This document shows, one piece after another, positions 8,073-15,546 of a stretch of 42,100 nt of DNA. The stretch is taken from assembly GCA_025061735.1 (NCBI GenBank), contig JANXAU010000051.1, positions 1 through 42,100 of the forward strand. The letters are read 5' to 3'. The position numbers and the translations under genes were made by a program. This DNA is from Candidatus Bipolaricaulota bacterium. Lineage in GTDB: Bacteria > Bipolaricaulota > Bipolaricaulia > RBG-16-55-9 > DRXL01. Positions within the stretch are counted from its first letter, which is position 1; every line of letters begins with the position of its first letter. Under the pieces are notes generated by a model that had not been told where the DNA came from, did not search any database, and saw nothing but the letters and a program-made list of their open reading frames with translations.

Positions 8073-9986
8073 ATGAAGCGCCGACTTCGCGAGCTGGCCA
8101 TCGCGCTGGGGCTGCTTGGCTTGGGATTGCTAGGGGCGAGCGCTCAGACAACACCCTCGGTCGTCGAACTCTCTTTCAGCGCTTCCCCAGCGACCATCTT
8201 CGTCAAAGGCTCTGCGGCCACCCCGCAAGAAGCGACTCTAACGCTCAAGCTCACCGCCGGAGGCCCCGAACAGATCGCCGCCGATATCGTGCTCGTGGTT
8301 GACCGATCCTCTACGGCCAACATCCGCGAGATCCAAAAGATCGGGACGGAGATCGTCAACGCGCTGCCCGCGCAGCATCGGGTGGGGCTGGTCTCCTTCG
8401 GTACCGAAGCGACGCTCGACGTCCCCCTGACGTTCGATCACGAAGCGACTCGCCAAGCGCTCAAGCTGCTCAAGCCCCTGGGCCGCACCGCCGTTGGCGA
8501 GGGCTTGGCAACAGCGATAGACGAACTGATCTTGCGCGGGCGCAAAGAAGCCGCTTGGGCTATTGTCTTGGTCAGCGACGGGCGCTCGAATATCGGGCGC
8601 ACGCCCCTCTCGCAAGCCCAAGCCGCTCTCGAGCACGGCATCGCCATCTCGACAATTGCGATTCGCACGCTGGGGCGCAGCCCCGATCTCGCCACCCTGC
8701 GCGAGATCGCCCGATTGACCAACGGTCAATTCTTCGAGAGCTTCAGTGCGACCGTGCCCCAACGATTATTAGAATCTCTCACCAAGCGAATCGTCGCTCG
8801 TCAGATCAAGATCACGCTCGTGCTCCCAGCGTTTCTCACCTACGAACTCGCCACGTTCAACGCTCCCAACCGCGTCGTCAAAAACCCCGATAACACCACG
8901 CTGGTCGAGTGGCTGCTCTTGGAACTCTCCGCCGGCGAAGCGTGGGAGGCGAGCGTGGTCGTCAGCGGCGCTCAGATTGGGACTACAGAATTGAAGCCAG
9001 AATTCAGCTACGTAAACGGCCGCGGGCGCACCGTGACCCCCAGCGTCCGCCCCGTGAGTTTTTCAGTCCGCGGCCCCAACCGCCCACCAACAGCCAACTT
9101 CGAGTTCGCCCCCGCCGAACCGACCGTCAACGACCAACTGAGCTTTGTGGATCGCTCCAGCGATCCCGACGGAAAGATCGTCGCGTGGGAGTGGCAGTTC
9201 GGCGACAACAATTCTTCAAATGAACAGAACCCCGTCCATCGCTACGCCGCTGATGGGGTCTATACCGTCACGCTGACCGTCACGGACAACGACGGTGCAA
9301 CGGCGACTCGGACGCGCTCGGTGCGGGTCTTCACCCCCAAGCTCGTCGCCATTCGTTCGATTGAAACTTATCTTCCCGGAGATCAGACACTGCCAGGGGA
9401 GAAGGTCTTGGTGACGCTCTCTATAAGAGCCAACACGCGCATCAACGGGTTCAGCGTGGTCGAGCGCATCCCCAAGGGCTGGGAATACAATCTCTTGCCC
9501 GCGGAGAGCGGCGTGCCCAAGCAGAAGAAGCCCGGCGAGATCTCGTGGGTCTTCTTGGAGACGCTCGATGTCGGACAAGTCCGCACGATTCAGTACGAAC
9601 TAGCCGTCCCGGAGCCGGACTCGCCCGCCCCCAAAGTCGAGAAGCTCAGCGGGGTCGTGAGCAGCGCCTCCCCGGCGTTTGAACAGACGATCGCCGGAGA
9701 GACCGAGATCAACATCGTGACCCGGCTCCCCATGAGGGTCGTCTTCGCGCGCATGGACACCAGCGACGCTGCCAACCCCAGAGTCGTCCTCAGCTCGGCG
9801 AATAATATCATCACCTTCGATCAGATTCAGCTGGCCGTCTCGTTCTTCTGGCTTGAAGACCGCGAAGTGAAGAATCGCGAGGCCGGCGGAAAAGTCGTCT
9901 TCGGCAAGATTGACCTGAAGACGCTGCAAGAGCTGGTCGCCTACTGGCTGACCGAGACGTCGGTCTTTGAGTCGCTGCCAAAGTAA
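8073..9986 (+). CDS. Exported VWA-PKD protein with a dockerin-like module
   Basis: A 637-residue secreted protein. Signal peptide about 1-24 (LLGASAQTT). A von Willebrand A domain spans about 70-245; its metal site reads DRSST (Asp77, Ser79, Thr81, where the consensus is DxSxS) with LVSDGRSN as the later aspartate loop. An intermediate beta domain leads to a PKD domain (about 338-420: SSDPDGKIVAWEWQFGDN). An Ig-like domain like those of the upstream protein follows (GFSVVERIPKGWEY). The end carries one paired-helix module (MRVVFARM, ITFDQIQLAVSFFW, LQELVAYWLTET). The start ATG has GGGAGGA ahead. VWA plus PKD suggests cation-dependent binding at the cell surface; the ligand is unknown. Confidence 0.82.
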   Translation: MKRRLRELAIALGLLGLGLLGASAQTTPSVVELSFSASPATIFVKGSAATPQEATLTLKLTAGGPEQIAADIVLVVDRSSTANIREIQKIGTEIVNALPAQHRVGLVSFGTEATLDVPLTFDHEATRQALKLLKPLGRTAVGEGLATAIDELILRGRKEAAWAIVLVSDGRSNIGRTPLSQAQAALEHGIAISTIAIRTLGRSPDLATLREIARLTNGQFFESFSATVPQRLLESLTKRIVARQIKITLVLPAFLTYELATFNAPNRVVKNPDNTTLVEWLLLELSAGEAWEASVVVSGAQIGTTELKPEFSYVNGRGRTVTPSVRPVSFSVRGPNRPPTANFEFAPAEPTVNDQLSFVDRSSDPDGKIVAWEWQFGDNNSSNEQNPVHRYAADGVYTVTLTVTDNDGATATRTRSVRVFTPKLVAIRSIETYLPGDQTLPGEKVLVTLSIRANTRINGFSVVERIPKGWEYNLLPAESGVPKQKKPGEISWVFLETLDVGQVRTIQYELAVPEPDSPAPKVEKLSGVVSSASPAFEQTIAGETEINIVTRLPMRVVFARMDTSDAANPRVVLSSANNIITFDQIQLAVSFFWLEDREVKNREAGGKVVFGKIDLKTLQELVAYWLTETSVFESLPK

Positions 9987-10022
9987 AATCCGTGAAAGCG
10001 TCTCTGTAGGAGGTCGTGTAGA

Positions 10023-10733
10023 ATGCGAAGATCTGTTAAACTCTTGATGATCGTTCTCGCTCTAGCGAGTCTGATCGCGCACGCCCAGAGCAACCAAGCG
10101 CCGCGCGCGGATTTTCGTACCTCTCCCGCTAATCCCGATACGAACACGCTCGTGCTCTTCGACGCTACGGCCTCTCGCGATCCCGACGGCCAGATCGTCA
10201 GATACGAGTGGGACTTCAACGGCGACGGCAAGTTCGACGAAACCAAGACAACCCCAACGACGTCGCGGCTCTTCGACCGCGCCGGAGACTGGCGTATCAA
10301 TTTAAGAGTCACCGACAATCGCGGCGCAACGGCCTCGATCAGCAAAGTGATAAAGATCAGCGAGGCTCCTGTAACGGTACGGCGCCAGATCGCGCTGCCG
10401 GCGAGCGGGCGGGCCACCGCGGGCCAGACCTTACGGGTGACGATCTCCATTCGCATCAACAGGCCCATCAACGGGCTGGGGCTCGACGAAGACCCCCCGT
10501 CTAGCTGGACGGTGCGCGAGCGCGAGAACGCCGGAGCTGTGCTGAAAAGATCCCAGATGCAATGGCTCTGGTCGCGCCGCTTTGAACCCGGCCAGACGCT
10601 CACGGTCGTCTATGAACTCACCGTGCCCCCGGGCACCAAGCCCAGCGTATTTAAGTTCTCCGGGCAGTTGACGAGCTTCTCGCCGCGCCTGGCTGTCTCC
10701 GTCGTCGGCGACACCGAACTGCAGACGTTTTAG
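10023..10733 (+). CDS. Short exported PKD/Ig-like protein
   Basis: A 236-residue secreted protein with a signal peptide (about 1-21, LIAHAQSNQ). A PKD domain spans about 26-116 (SRDPDGQIVRYEWDFNGDGKFDE, GDWRINLRVTDNRGAT) and an Ig-like domain about 118-236 (INGLGLDEDPPSSWTV). It is a shortened version of the two upstream proteins and stops before the paired-helix module. AGGAGGT lies 10 bases ahead of the ATG. The three genes share direction and short gaps (84 and 36 bases), so they are probably co-transcribed. If the missing module is an anchor or docking unit, this protein would be a free, unanchored form. Confidence 0.78.
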   Translation: MRRSVKLLMIVLALASLIAHAQSNQAPRADFRTSPANPDTNTLVLFDATASRDPDGQIVRYEWDFNGDGKFDETKTTPTTSRLFDRAGDWRINLRVTDNRGATASISKVIKISEAPVTVRRQIALPASGRATAGQTLRVTISIRINRPINGLGLDEDPPSSWTVRERENAGAVLKRSQMQWLWSRRFEPGQTLTVVYELTVPPGTKPSVFKFSGQLTSFSPRLAVSVVGDTELQTF

Positions 10734-10737
10734 AGGG

Positions 10738-10816
10738 CTGATAGCGGATTTCGGTAGCCGATGCAGCTGATTCTTTTACTAAATCTGTTCAATTAGCTAC
10801 TGAAATCTGCTGTCAG
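10738..10816. repeat. Long inverted repeat after the PKD cluster
   Basis: The 20-base arms are 10738-10757 (CTGATAGCGGATTTCGGTAG) and 10797-10816 (CTACTGAAATCTGCTGTCAG). They differ from perfect complements at three positions, and all three become G-U pairs in plus-strand RNA. The RNA stem would be 20 bp without a break, with a 39-base loop. It begins five bases after the stop of the PKD/Ig-like gene. No T-run follows, so it is either a processing/stabilising hairpin or a small mobile palindromic element. Confidence 0.65.
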
Positions 10817-10832
10817 CTTCTGCACTCTCTTC

Positions 10833-10861
10833 TTGTCTCTTCTCTCTCTATCTTGTATGAT
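10833..10861 (+). promoter_or_regulatory. Promoter of the lonC-gdhA operon
   Basis: TTGTCT (10833-10838) and TATGAT (10856-10861) are 17 bases apart. Transcription would start near 10868, only about 11 bases before the lon ATG. No Shine-Dalgarno sequence is visible, so the message would be nearly leaderless. Confidence 0.5.
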
Positions 10862-10878
10862 TTTGTCTTGATTTACCT

Positions 10879-13284
10879 ATGCCGCGCCGCCTGAAACCCG
10901 AAGAGCTGCGCCGTCGCTGCGATCCCGAAATCTTCGGGGTCGAGACCACGGCGGAGTGCGCCCCGTTGGAAGGGGTCATCGGCCAGGAGCGCGCCGTGCG
11001 CGCCCTCGAACTGGGGCTGGGCATCAAAGATTTTCGCTACAATATCTATGTCGCCGGCAGCCCCGGTACGGGCAAGACTTCTATCGTGAGAGCGTTCCTG
11101 CACCGAGTCAGCCTGAACGAACCCTCTCCTCCAGACCTGTGCTACGTCCACAACTTCGACGATCCCTACTGCCCTCGTTATATTATCTTGCCCGCGGGGA
11201 TGGGCAAGAAGTTCGCCCGCGACATGGAGAATCTTATCAAAAAACTACGCGAGCGCCTCCCCGCGTCCTATCGCAGCGAAGATTATCGCAAGCGCCGTCA
11301 GAATCTGGACGAACAGTTTGAAGAGCTGCGCCAGCGCATCTATCGCACGGTAGAGACTGAAGCGCAGCGCCGCGGCTTTCTCTTCCAACCCACCCCCATC
11401 GGCATCAAAACCATCCCTCACAAAGACGGCAAACCCCTCACCCCAGAGCTCTTCGCCCAGCTCCCCGAGAAAGAACGCCAGCGCATCACCCACGCCCAAC
11501 AAGAGCTGCAACAAATCATCCAAGAGGCCCTGCAACAAGAGCAACAGATCGAAGAGCAGCGCCTGAAAGCTATTCGCGAATTAGAAGAAGAGATCGCCGA
11601 ATACACCGTCCGTCCCGTCATAGACGCGCTCCAAGCGCGCTACAGCGAGCACCCGCGCGTCGTGCAGTTTCTCAACGACGTCGAAGCCGATATCCTCCAG
11701 CATATTCAAGAGTTTACCGAGCCGCCCCAGCAGAACGCCGAGGGCCAAGGCGTCCCCCTCCCCACGGGAATGATAGACCTCTTCAAGCGCTACACCGTGA
11801 ACGTCTTAGTAGATCACAGCAAGACCAAAGGGGCGCCTGTCGTCGTGGAAGAGAACGCCACGTACACGAATCTCTTTGGCAAGATCGAGCGCCGGGTGCA
11901 GTTTGGCGTCATGACCGCGGACTTCTCGATGATCAAAGCCGGCTCGCTCCACCGCGCCAACGGCGGCTATTTGGTCCTGAGCGTCGAAAACCTGCTCAAG
12001 TACGGGATCAGTTGGGAGGCGCTCAAGATCGCTATTCGATGCCGTCAGATTCAGATCGACGATCCCGCCAACATGCTCGGGCTGACCACCACCGAGGGCC
12101 TCAAGCCCGAACCCATCCCCCTCGACATCAAAGTGATCCTCATCGGCAGCCCGGAGATCTACTACGCGCTCCAAGCCTTGGACGAAGACTTCGGCAAGCT
12201 CTTTAGCGTGCGAGCCGACTTCGACGACGAGATGGACTGGAAGCCTGAGTATATTAAATTATTTGCACCGTTTGTCGCCGCGCGCGTGAAAGAACGCCCC
12301 GGATTAAAGCACTTTCACAAGGGCGCGCTGGCGCGCCTGGTCGAATATGCTGCTGAGCTGAGTGGCGACCAGGAGAAGCTCTCGGCGCGGTTCTCCCATC
12401 TGATGGCGATCATTCGGGAGGCGTCGTACTGGGCGGAGCGCGAGGGGGCGCGTCTGGTCAAGGCCGAGCACGTCGAAAGAGCCATCGAAGAGAAGCACTA
12501 TCGCGACAGCTTGATCGAAGAGAAGATGCGCGAGCTGATCGCTCGCGGCGACATCTTCATAGATACGCAAGGGGCGCGCGTGGGCTGCGTGAACGGGCTG
12601 TCGGTCTTACAAGTGGGGGATCTGTCGTTTGGGCGACCAGTGCGCATCACGGCCAATCTCTTTACGGGCAAAGACGGCGTGATTGACTTAGAGCGCGAAG
12701 CCGCGCTCTCGGGGAAGCTGCACACCAAAGGGGTCTTAATTTTGAAGGGCTGGCTGGGCGAGAAGTTCGCCCAAGATCAGCCGCTCAGCCTGACGGCGAG
12801 CTTGACGTTCGAGCAGAGCTACTCTAAAGTAGATGGAGACTCAGCATCAAGCACCGAACTCTATGCGCTGCTCTCGGCGCTTTCGGGGGTGCCGTTGAAA
12901 CAGAATCTTGCAGTGACGGGTTCGGTCAACCAAAAGGGTGAGATTCAGCCGATTGGCGGCGTCAATGAGAAGATAGACGGCTTCTTTAAGATCTGCAAGA
13001 TCAAAGGGCTTACAGGCGACCAAGGGGTCATTATCCCCGAGCAGAACGTGCATCACTTGATGCTGCGCCCGGAGATCGTAGAGGCCGTAAAGAAAGGGCA
13101 ATTTCACGTCTACGCGGTGAAGACCATCGAAGAGGGCCTAGAGCTGCTGACGGGAATAGAGCCGGGGCAGCGCGGTCCCGACGGAAGATTCCCCGAAGGC
13201 TCCCTCTACGCCCGTGTCGAAGCGAGGCTGAAAGAGATTCAGAAGAACCTAGAAACCGAAGAAGAAGAGGAGGAGAAGACCTAG
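10879..13284 (+). CDS. LonC-like ATP-dependent protease (AAA_32/Lon_C type)
   Basis: An 801-residue cytosolic protease of the Lon-related group that lacks the LonA N-domain. Walker A is GSPGTGKTS at 60-68. Between about 110 and 250 lies a long charged coiled-coil insertion (EKERQRITHAQQELQQ and following), typical of this group. The C-terminal protease domain has the Ser-Lys dyad Ser655 (VDGDSASS) and Lys698 (GGVNEKIDGFF). Their separation of 43 residues equals that of E. coli Lon (Ser679, Lys722). Many members show ATP-independent proteolysis. The tail is Glu-rich (EEEEEEK). The stop directly abuts the next ATG, so it is coupled to the dehydrogenase gene. Confidence 0.9.
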   Translation: MPRRLKPEELRRRCDPEIFGVETTAECAPLEGVIGQERAVRALELGLGIKDFRYNIYVAGSPGTGKTSIVRAFLHRVSLNEPSPPDLCYVHNFDDPYCPRYIILPAGMGKKFARDMENLIKKLRERLPASYRSEDYRKRRQNLDEQFEELRQRIYRTVETEAQRRGFLFQPTPIGIKTIPHKDGKPLTPELFAQLPEKERQRITHAQQELQQIIQEALQQEQQIEEQRLKAIRELEEEIAEYTVRPVIDALQARYSEHPRVVQFLNDVEADILQHIQEFTEPPQQNAEGQGVPLPTGMIDLFKRYTVNVLVDHSKTKGAPVVVEENATYTNLFGKIERRVQFGVMTADFSMIKAGSLHRANGGYLVLSVENLLKYGISWEALKIAIRCRQIQIDDPANMLGLTTTEGLKPEPIPLDIKVILIGSPEIYYALQALDEDFGKLFSVRADFDDEMDWKPEYIKLFAPFVAARVKERPGLKHFHKGALARLVEYAAELSGDQEKLSARFSHLMAIIREASYWAEREGARLVKAEHVERAIEEKHYRDSLIEEKMRELIARGDIFIDTQGARVGCVNGLSVLQVGDLSFGRPVRITANLFTGKDGVIDLEREAALSGKLHTKGVLILKGWLGEKFAQDQPLSLTASLTFEQSYSKVDGDSASSTELYALLSALSGVPLKQNLAVTGSVNQKGEIQPIGGVNEKIDGFFKICKIKGLTGDQGVIIPEQNVHHLMLRPEIVEAVKKGQFHVYAVKTIEEGLELLTGIEPGQRGPDGRFPEGSLYARVEARLKEIQKNLETEEEEEEKT

Positions 13285-14553
13285 ATGTCCGAACTCAAGC
13301 GCCAGTCCGAGATGAGCATGCTGGAGATGGCCCAGCATTTCTTCGACGTGGCCGCTGATCGTCTACAGCTTGAAGCGTCGTTGCGCACGCTCTTGCGCTA
13401 TCCCAAGCGCAAGTTGATCGTCGTCTTCCCTGTGATGATGGACGACGGCAGCGTCCAGCACTTTGAGGGCTATAGGGTGCAGCACCACCCCGTCTTGGGG
13501 CCGACCAAGGGCGGGATTCGCTATCATCCCGACGTCTCGCTCGAAGAAGTCGAAGCGTTGGCGATTCTGATGACATGGAAGTGCGCCGTTGCGCAGTTGC
13601 CCTTTGGGGGAGCCAAGGGGGGCGTCAAGTGCAATCCCCTCGAGCTGTCGATGGGCGAGCTTGAACGCATCACGCGACGCTACGCCGCCGAGATCGCGCC
13701 GATTATTGGGCCAGATATAGACATCCCCGCCCCCGATGTCTTCACGGGCGAGCGCGAGATGGCCTGGATCGTAGACACGATCAGTATGCATCATAACAGC
13801 ATGTTCATGCCCGGCCTGGTGACGGGCAAGCCCAAGGTGCTTGGAGGTTCCGAGGGGCGTGATACCGCTACGGGGAGAGGCGGCTACTTCGTGCTGCAAG
13901 AGACGCTCAAGCAGATGAACATGAAACTCGAGGGTGCGCGGGTGGCCGTGCAGGGCTTTGGCAACGTGGGGTCGAGCATCGCGCGCTTCTGCGTCGAGGG
14001 CGGTGCGAAGCTCGTGGCCGTCAGCGACGTGCGCGGCGGGGTCTACAATCCTAAGGGTCTGGATCCCATCGCCCTCAAAGAGCACGAGCGCCGCACCGGC
14101 TCGGTGGTGCGCTTCAAAGAGGCCGAGGCGATCACGAATCAAGAGTTGCTCGAGCTCGACTGCGATATCCTCGTCCCCGCGGCGATCGAGAACCAGATCA
14201 CCCAATCGAACGCCGATAAGATCAAAGCAAAAGTAGTTCTAGAGCTGGCCAACGGGCCGACGACTCTGGAGGCAGATCGCATTCTCTATGAGCGCGGCGT
14301 GGTCGTCGTTCCCGATATCTTAGCGAACTCTGGGGGAGTGACGGTCTCGTACTTTGAGTGGGTGCAGGATCGGGCGTTTTATTTCTGGAGCGCGGATCGC
14401 GTAGATCGTCGTCTGCGGCGCTTCATGGTGAATGCGTTTGAGCGGGTCTGGGAGACGGCGCAGCGCGAGCGCGTGGATCTCCGGACAGCGGCGTATATCG
14501 TAGCCGTAGATCGTGTGGCGCGGGCGGCGCGGGCGCGTGGGCTGTATGCGTAA
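13285..14553 (+). CDS. gdhA: Glu/Leu/Phe/Val-family dehydrogenase (probably glutamate dehydrogenase)
   Basis: A 422-residue hexameric-type NAD(P)-dependent amino-acid dehydrogenase, interconverting glutamate with 2-oxoglutarate and ammonia. The substrate site shows GPTKGGIRYHPDV, MTWKCAVAQLPFGGAKGGV (catalytic Lys region) and PAPDVFTGEREMAWIVD. The Rossmann loop is VAVQGFGNVGSSIARF. Late motifs are PAAIENQIT, LANGPTT and PDILANSGGVTVSYFEWVQ. Length and motifs match bacterial and archaeal GDH. It starts on the base after the lon stop, with the purine-rich site inside the lon tail (GAGGAGGAG). Substrate preference within the family cannot be read from sequence. Confidence 0.92.
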   Translation: MSELKRQSEMSMLEMAQHFFDVAADRLQLEASLRTLLRYPKRKLIVVFPVMMDDGSVQHFEGYRVQHHPVLGPTKGGIRYHPDVSLEEVEALAILMTWKCAVAQLPFGGAKGGVKCNPLELSMGELERITRRYAAEIAPIIGPDIDIPAPDVFTGEREMAWIVDTISMHHNSMFMPGLVTGKPKVLGGSEGRDTATGRGGYFVLQETLKQMNMKLEGARVAVQGFGNVGSSIARFCVEGGAKLVAVSDVRGGVYNPKGLDPIALKEHERRTGSVVRFKEAEAITNQELLELDCDILVPAAIENQITQSNADKIKAKVVLELANGPTTLEADRILYERGVVVVPDILANSGGVTVSYFEWVQDRAFYFWSADRVDRRLRRFMVNAFERVWETAQRERVDLRTAAYIVAVDRVARAARARGLYA

Positions 14554-14815
14554 GATTCTAATATTGCTCTTCTGTTTAGCACTGGGGGTGCTTTGGGTGA
14601 GCGCGGAGGAGCCGCGCAGCATCCCGTGTTTGATCGCGCGGCTGCGCACGATCAATCACACGATTGACGACGAAGAGATTCTGATTGCGATCAATCTGTG
14701 GATCGCCCAGAGCCGCCATCCTGAGCTGCCTCAGCCCATCAGCGATAACATGATGATCAAGATTATTGACTTGTGGGTGCGCGGGGGAGATTGTCGCGAA
14801 TCGGTCAACGGATAG
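14546..14815 (+). CDS. Mini exported protein: signal peptide plus one dockerin-like module
   Basis: An 89-residue protein starting at ATG 14546, inside the last codons of the dehydrogenase gene. A signal peptide (MRKILILLFCLALGVLWVSA) leads to a mature part of about 69 residues. That part is one copy of the paired-helix module seen in the PKD proteins: CLIARLRT opens it as VAIARLNV does there, then IDDEEILIAINLWIA and ISDNMMIKIIDLWVRGG form the two helices. It has two Cys residues in the mature part (IPCL, GGDC). Co-translation with a cytosolic dehydrogenase is odd. It could be a free ligand or plug for whatever binds the module. The stop codon lies inside the left flanking repeat of the toxin-antitoxin unit. 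Confidence 0.75.
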   Translation: MRKILILLFCLALGVLWVSAEEPRSIPCLIARLRTINHTIDDEEILIAINLWIAQSRHPELPQPISDNMMIKIIDLWVRGGDCRESVNG

Positions 14816-14820
14816 CAAAG
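14795..14820. repeat. Left copy of the 26-base repeat flanking the toxin-antitoxin unit
   Basis: This stretch matches 15454-15479 at 21 of 26 positions, in the same orientation (core GTCAACGGATAGCAAA against GTCAACAGATAGCAAA). The copies bracket the brnT/CopG genes and include the stop codon of the mini exported protein. Confidence 0.5.
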
Positions 14821-14861
14821 AGCTGTACTATCACGTAGAGCACTTGCTACTGTTGGCTGGT

Positions 14862-15143
14862 CTAGAGAGTAGCGGCTTGCAGCTTTTCTTTGATCCAGCG
14901 TCGAATCAAGACGGTGGGATCTGTGCCCAACCGCCGCGCCAGCTTTCTCAAAGAGATGAGGTCACTCCTATCCAACGGAACGGGCACAACCTGGCGTCTA
15001 CGGCGGGCGGTCGTAACCTCCACAGGGACTGTCTCTTCCCAATAGTCCGCCGAATCATGGTTCTTCCAGAAATCGTGAATCTGTTGGTCAGACCAATCCG
15101 TCATGTCGGGGAGTTCTTTAGGCTTTCTCTTCATCTTGGACAT
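14862..15143 (-). CDS. CopG-type antitoxin (partner of BrnT)
   Basis: A 93-residue protein. The N-terminal half has the FWKNHDSADYWEE motif of the CopG_antitoxin family (usual form FWxxHDxxDYWDE). The C-terminal half (RRRQVVPVPLDRSDLISLRKLARRLGTDPTVLIRRWIKEKL) is a ribbon-helix-helix domain that would bind both the promoter and the toxin. GAGGAG lies 10 bases before the ATG at 15143. The gene overlaps the toxin gene by 26 bases, with the toxin first, as in brnTA loci. Repression of the operon by the complex is expected from the family. Confidence 0.82.
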   Translation of the reverse strand: MSKMKRKPKELPDMTDWSDQQIHDFWKNHDSADYWEETVPVEVTTARRRRQVVPVPLDRSDLISLRKLARRLGTDPTVLIRRWIKEKLQAATL

Positions 15144-15429
15144 GGGTTTTAGCTCCTCGTTGGACTTGACGATACAGCCGGCGCTCGGACCGCGTCATCG
15201 GGCGAGCTGTGATCACCCGCCCGCGATGCTGCCCTAAATATCGCAAGACTACAAACAAATAACGTCCCGCTGCGGTTTGGCCGTACACTTGATAAAGCGT
15301 TCTGCTACGTCCACGCCGATAGTGCGGTGCATCTTCAAAGATCAGCTCTTCGACTTCACGGGGTTTGACCTGATGCTCAGCGATGTGCGCGCTGTTTATA
15401 TCATCCCACTCCAGTTCGTGAATCTTCAA
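15118..15429 (-). CDS. brnT: BrnT-family toxin (RelE-fold ribonuclease)
   Basis: A 103-residue protein with the BrnT layout: MKIHELEWDDINSAHIAEHQVKPREVEELIFED, then a Tyr/Arg-rich segment (PHYRRGRSRTLYQVYGQTAAGRYLFVVLRY), then GRVITARPMTRSERRLYRQ. BrnT toxins are RelE-like ribonucleases that halt translation and are neutralised by BrnA or CopG-type antitoxins. The start codon is TTG at 15429, chosen because the family starts with MKIHE; a weak AAAGAG lies ahead of it. Upstream lies a large palindrome. It may be transcribed from that region or by read-through from the Asp-box gene. Confidence 0.82.
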   Translation of the reverse strand: MKIHELEWDDINSAHIAEHQVKPREVEELIFEDAPHYRRGRSRTLYQVYGQTAAGRYLFVVLRYLGQHRGRVITARPMTRSERRLYRQVQRGAKTHVQDEEKA

Positions 15430-15453
15430 GGCTCTTTATTTTATCGCATCGCA

Positions 15454-15479
15454 CGTGAATTAGTCAACAGATAGCAAAA
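15454..15479. repeat. Right copy of the 26-base flanking repeat
   Basis: Partner of 14795-14820 (21 of 26 identical, same orientation). It also forms part of the left half of the large inverted repeat at 15463-15540. Confidence 0.5.
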
Positions 15480-15540
15480 CGGATTAACGGATAGGGAACT
15501 ATCTCCTATCCGTTAATCCGTAGCTATGTCATCCGTTGAC
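15463..15540. repeat. Large palindrome between the toxin and the Asp-box gene
   Basis: The core is a perfect 17-bp inverted repeat: ACGGATTAACGGATAGG (15479-15495) and its complement (15505-15521), with a 9-base loop. Outside it the symmetry continues with gaps: GTCAAC at 15463 mirrors GTTGAC ending at 15540. It lies seven bases beyond the stop of the minus-strand Asp-box gene and upstream of brnT. On the minus strand a short TTTT follows the core, so it could act as a weak terminator. It could also be the operator of the toxin-antitoxin unit or the end of a mobile element. Confidence 0.65.
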
Positions 15541-15546
15541 GGATCT

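Noticed and set aside
13363-14205. A 280-codon minus-strand open frame opposite the dehydrogenase gene
   Set aside because: The plus strand encodes a clear Glu/Leu/Phe/Val dehydrogenase across the same bases; the reverse frame has no family features.
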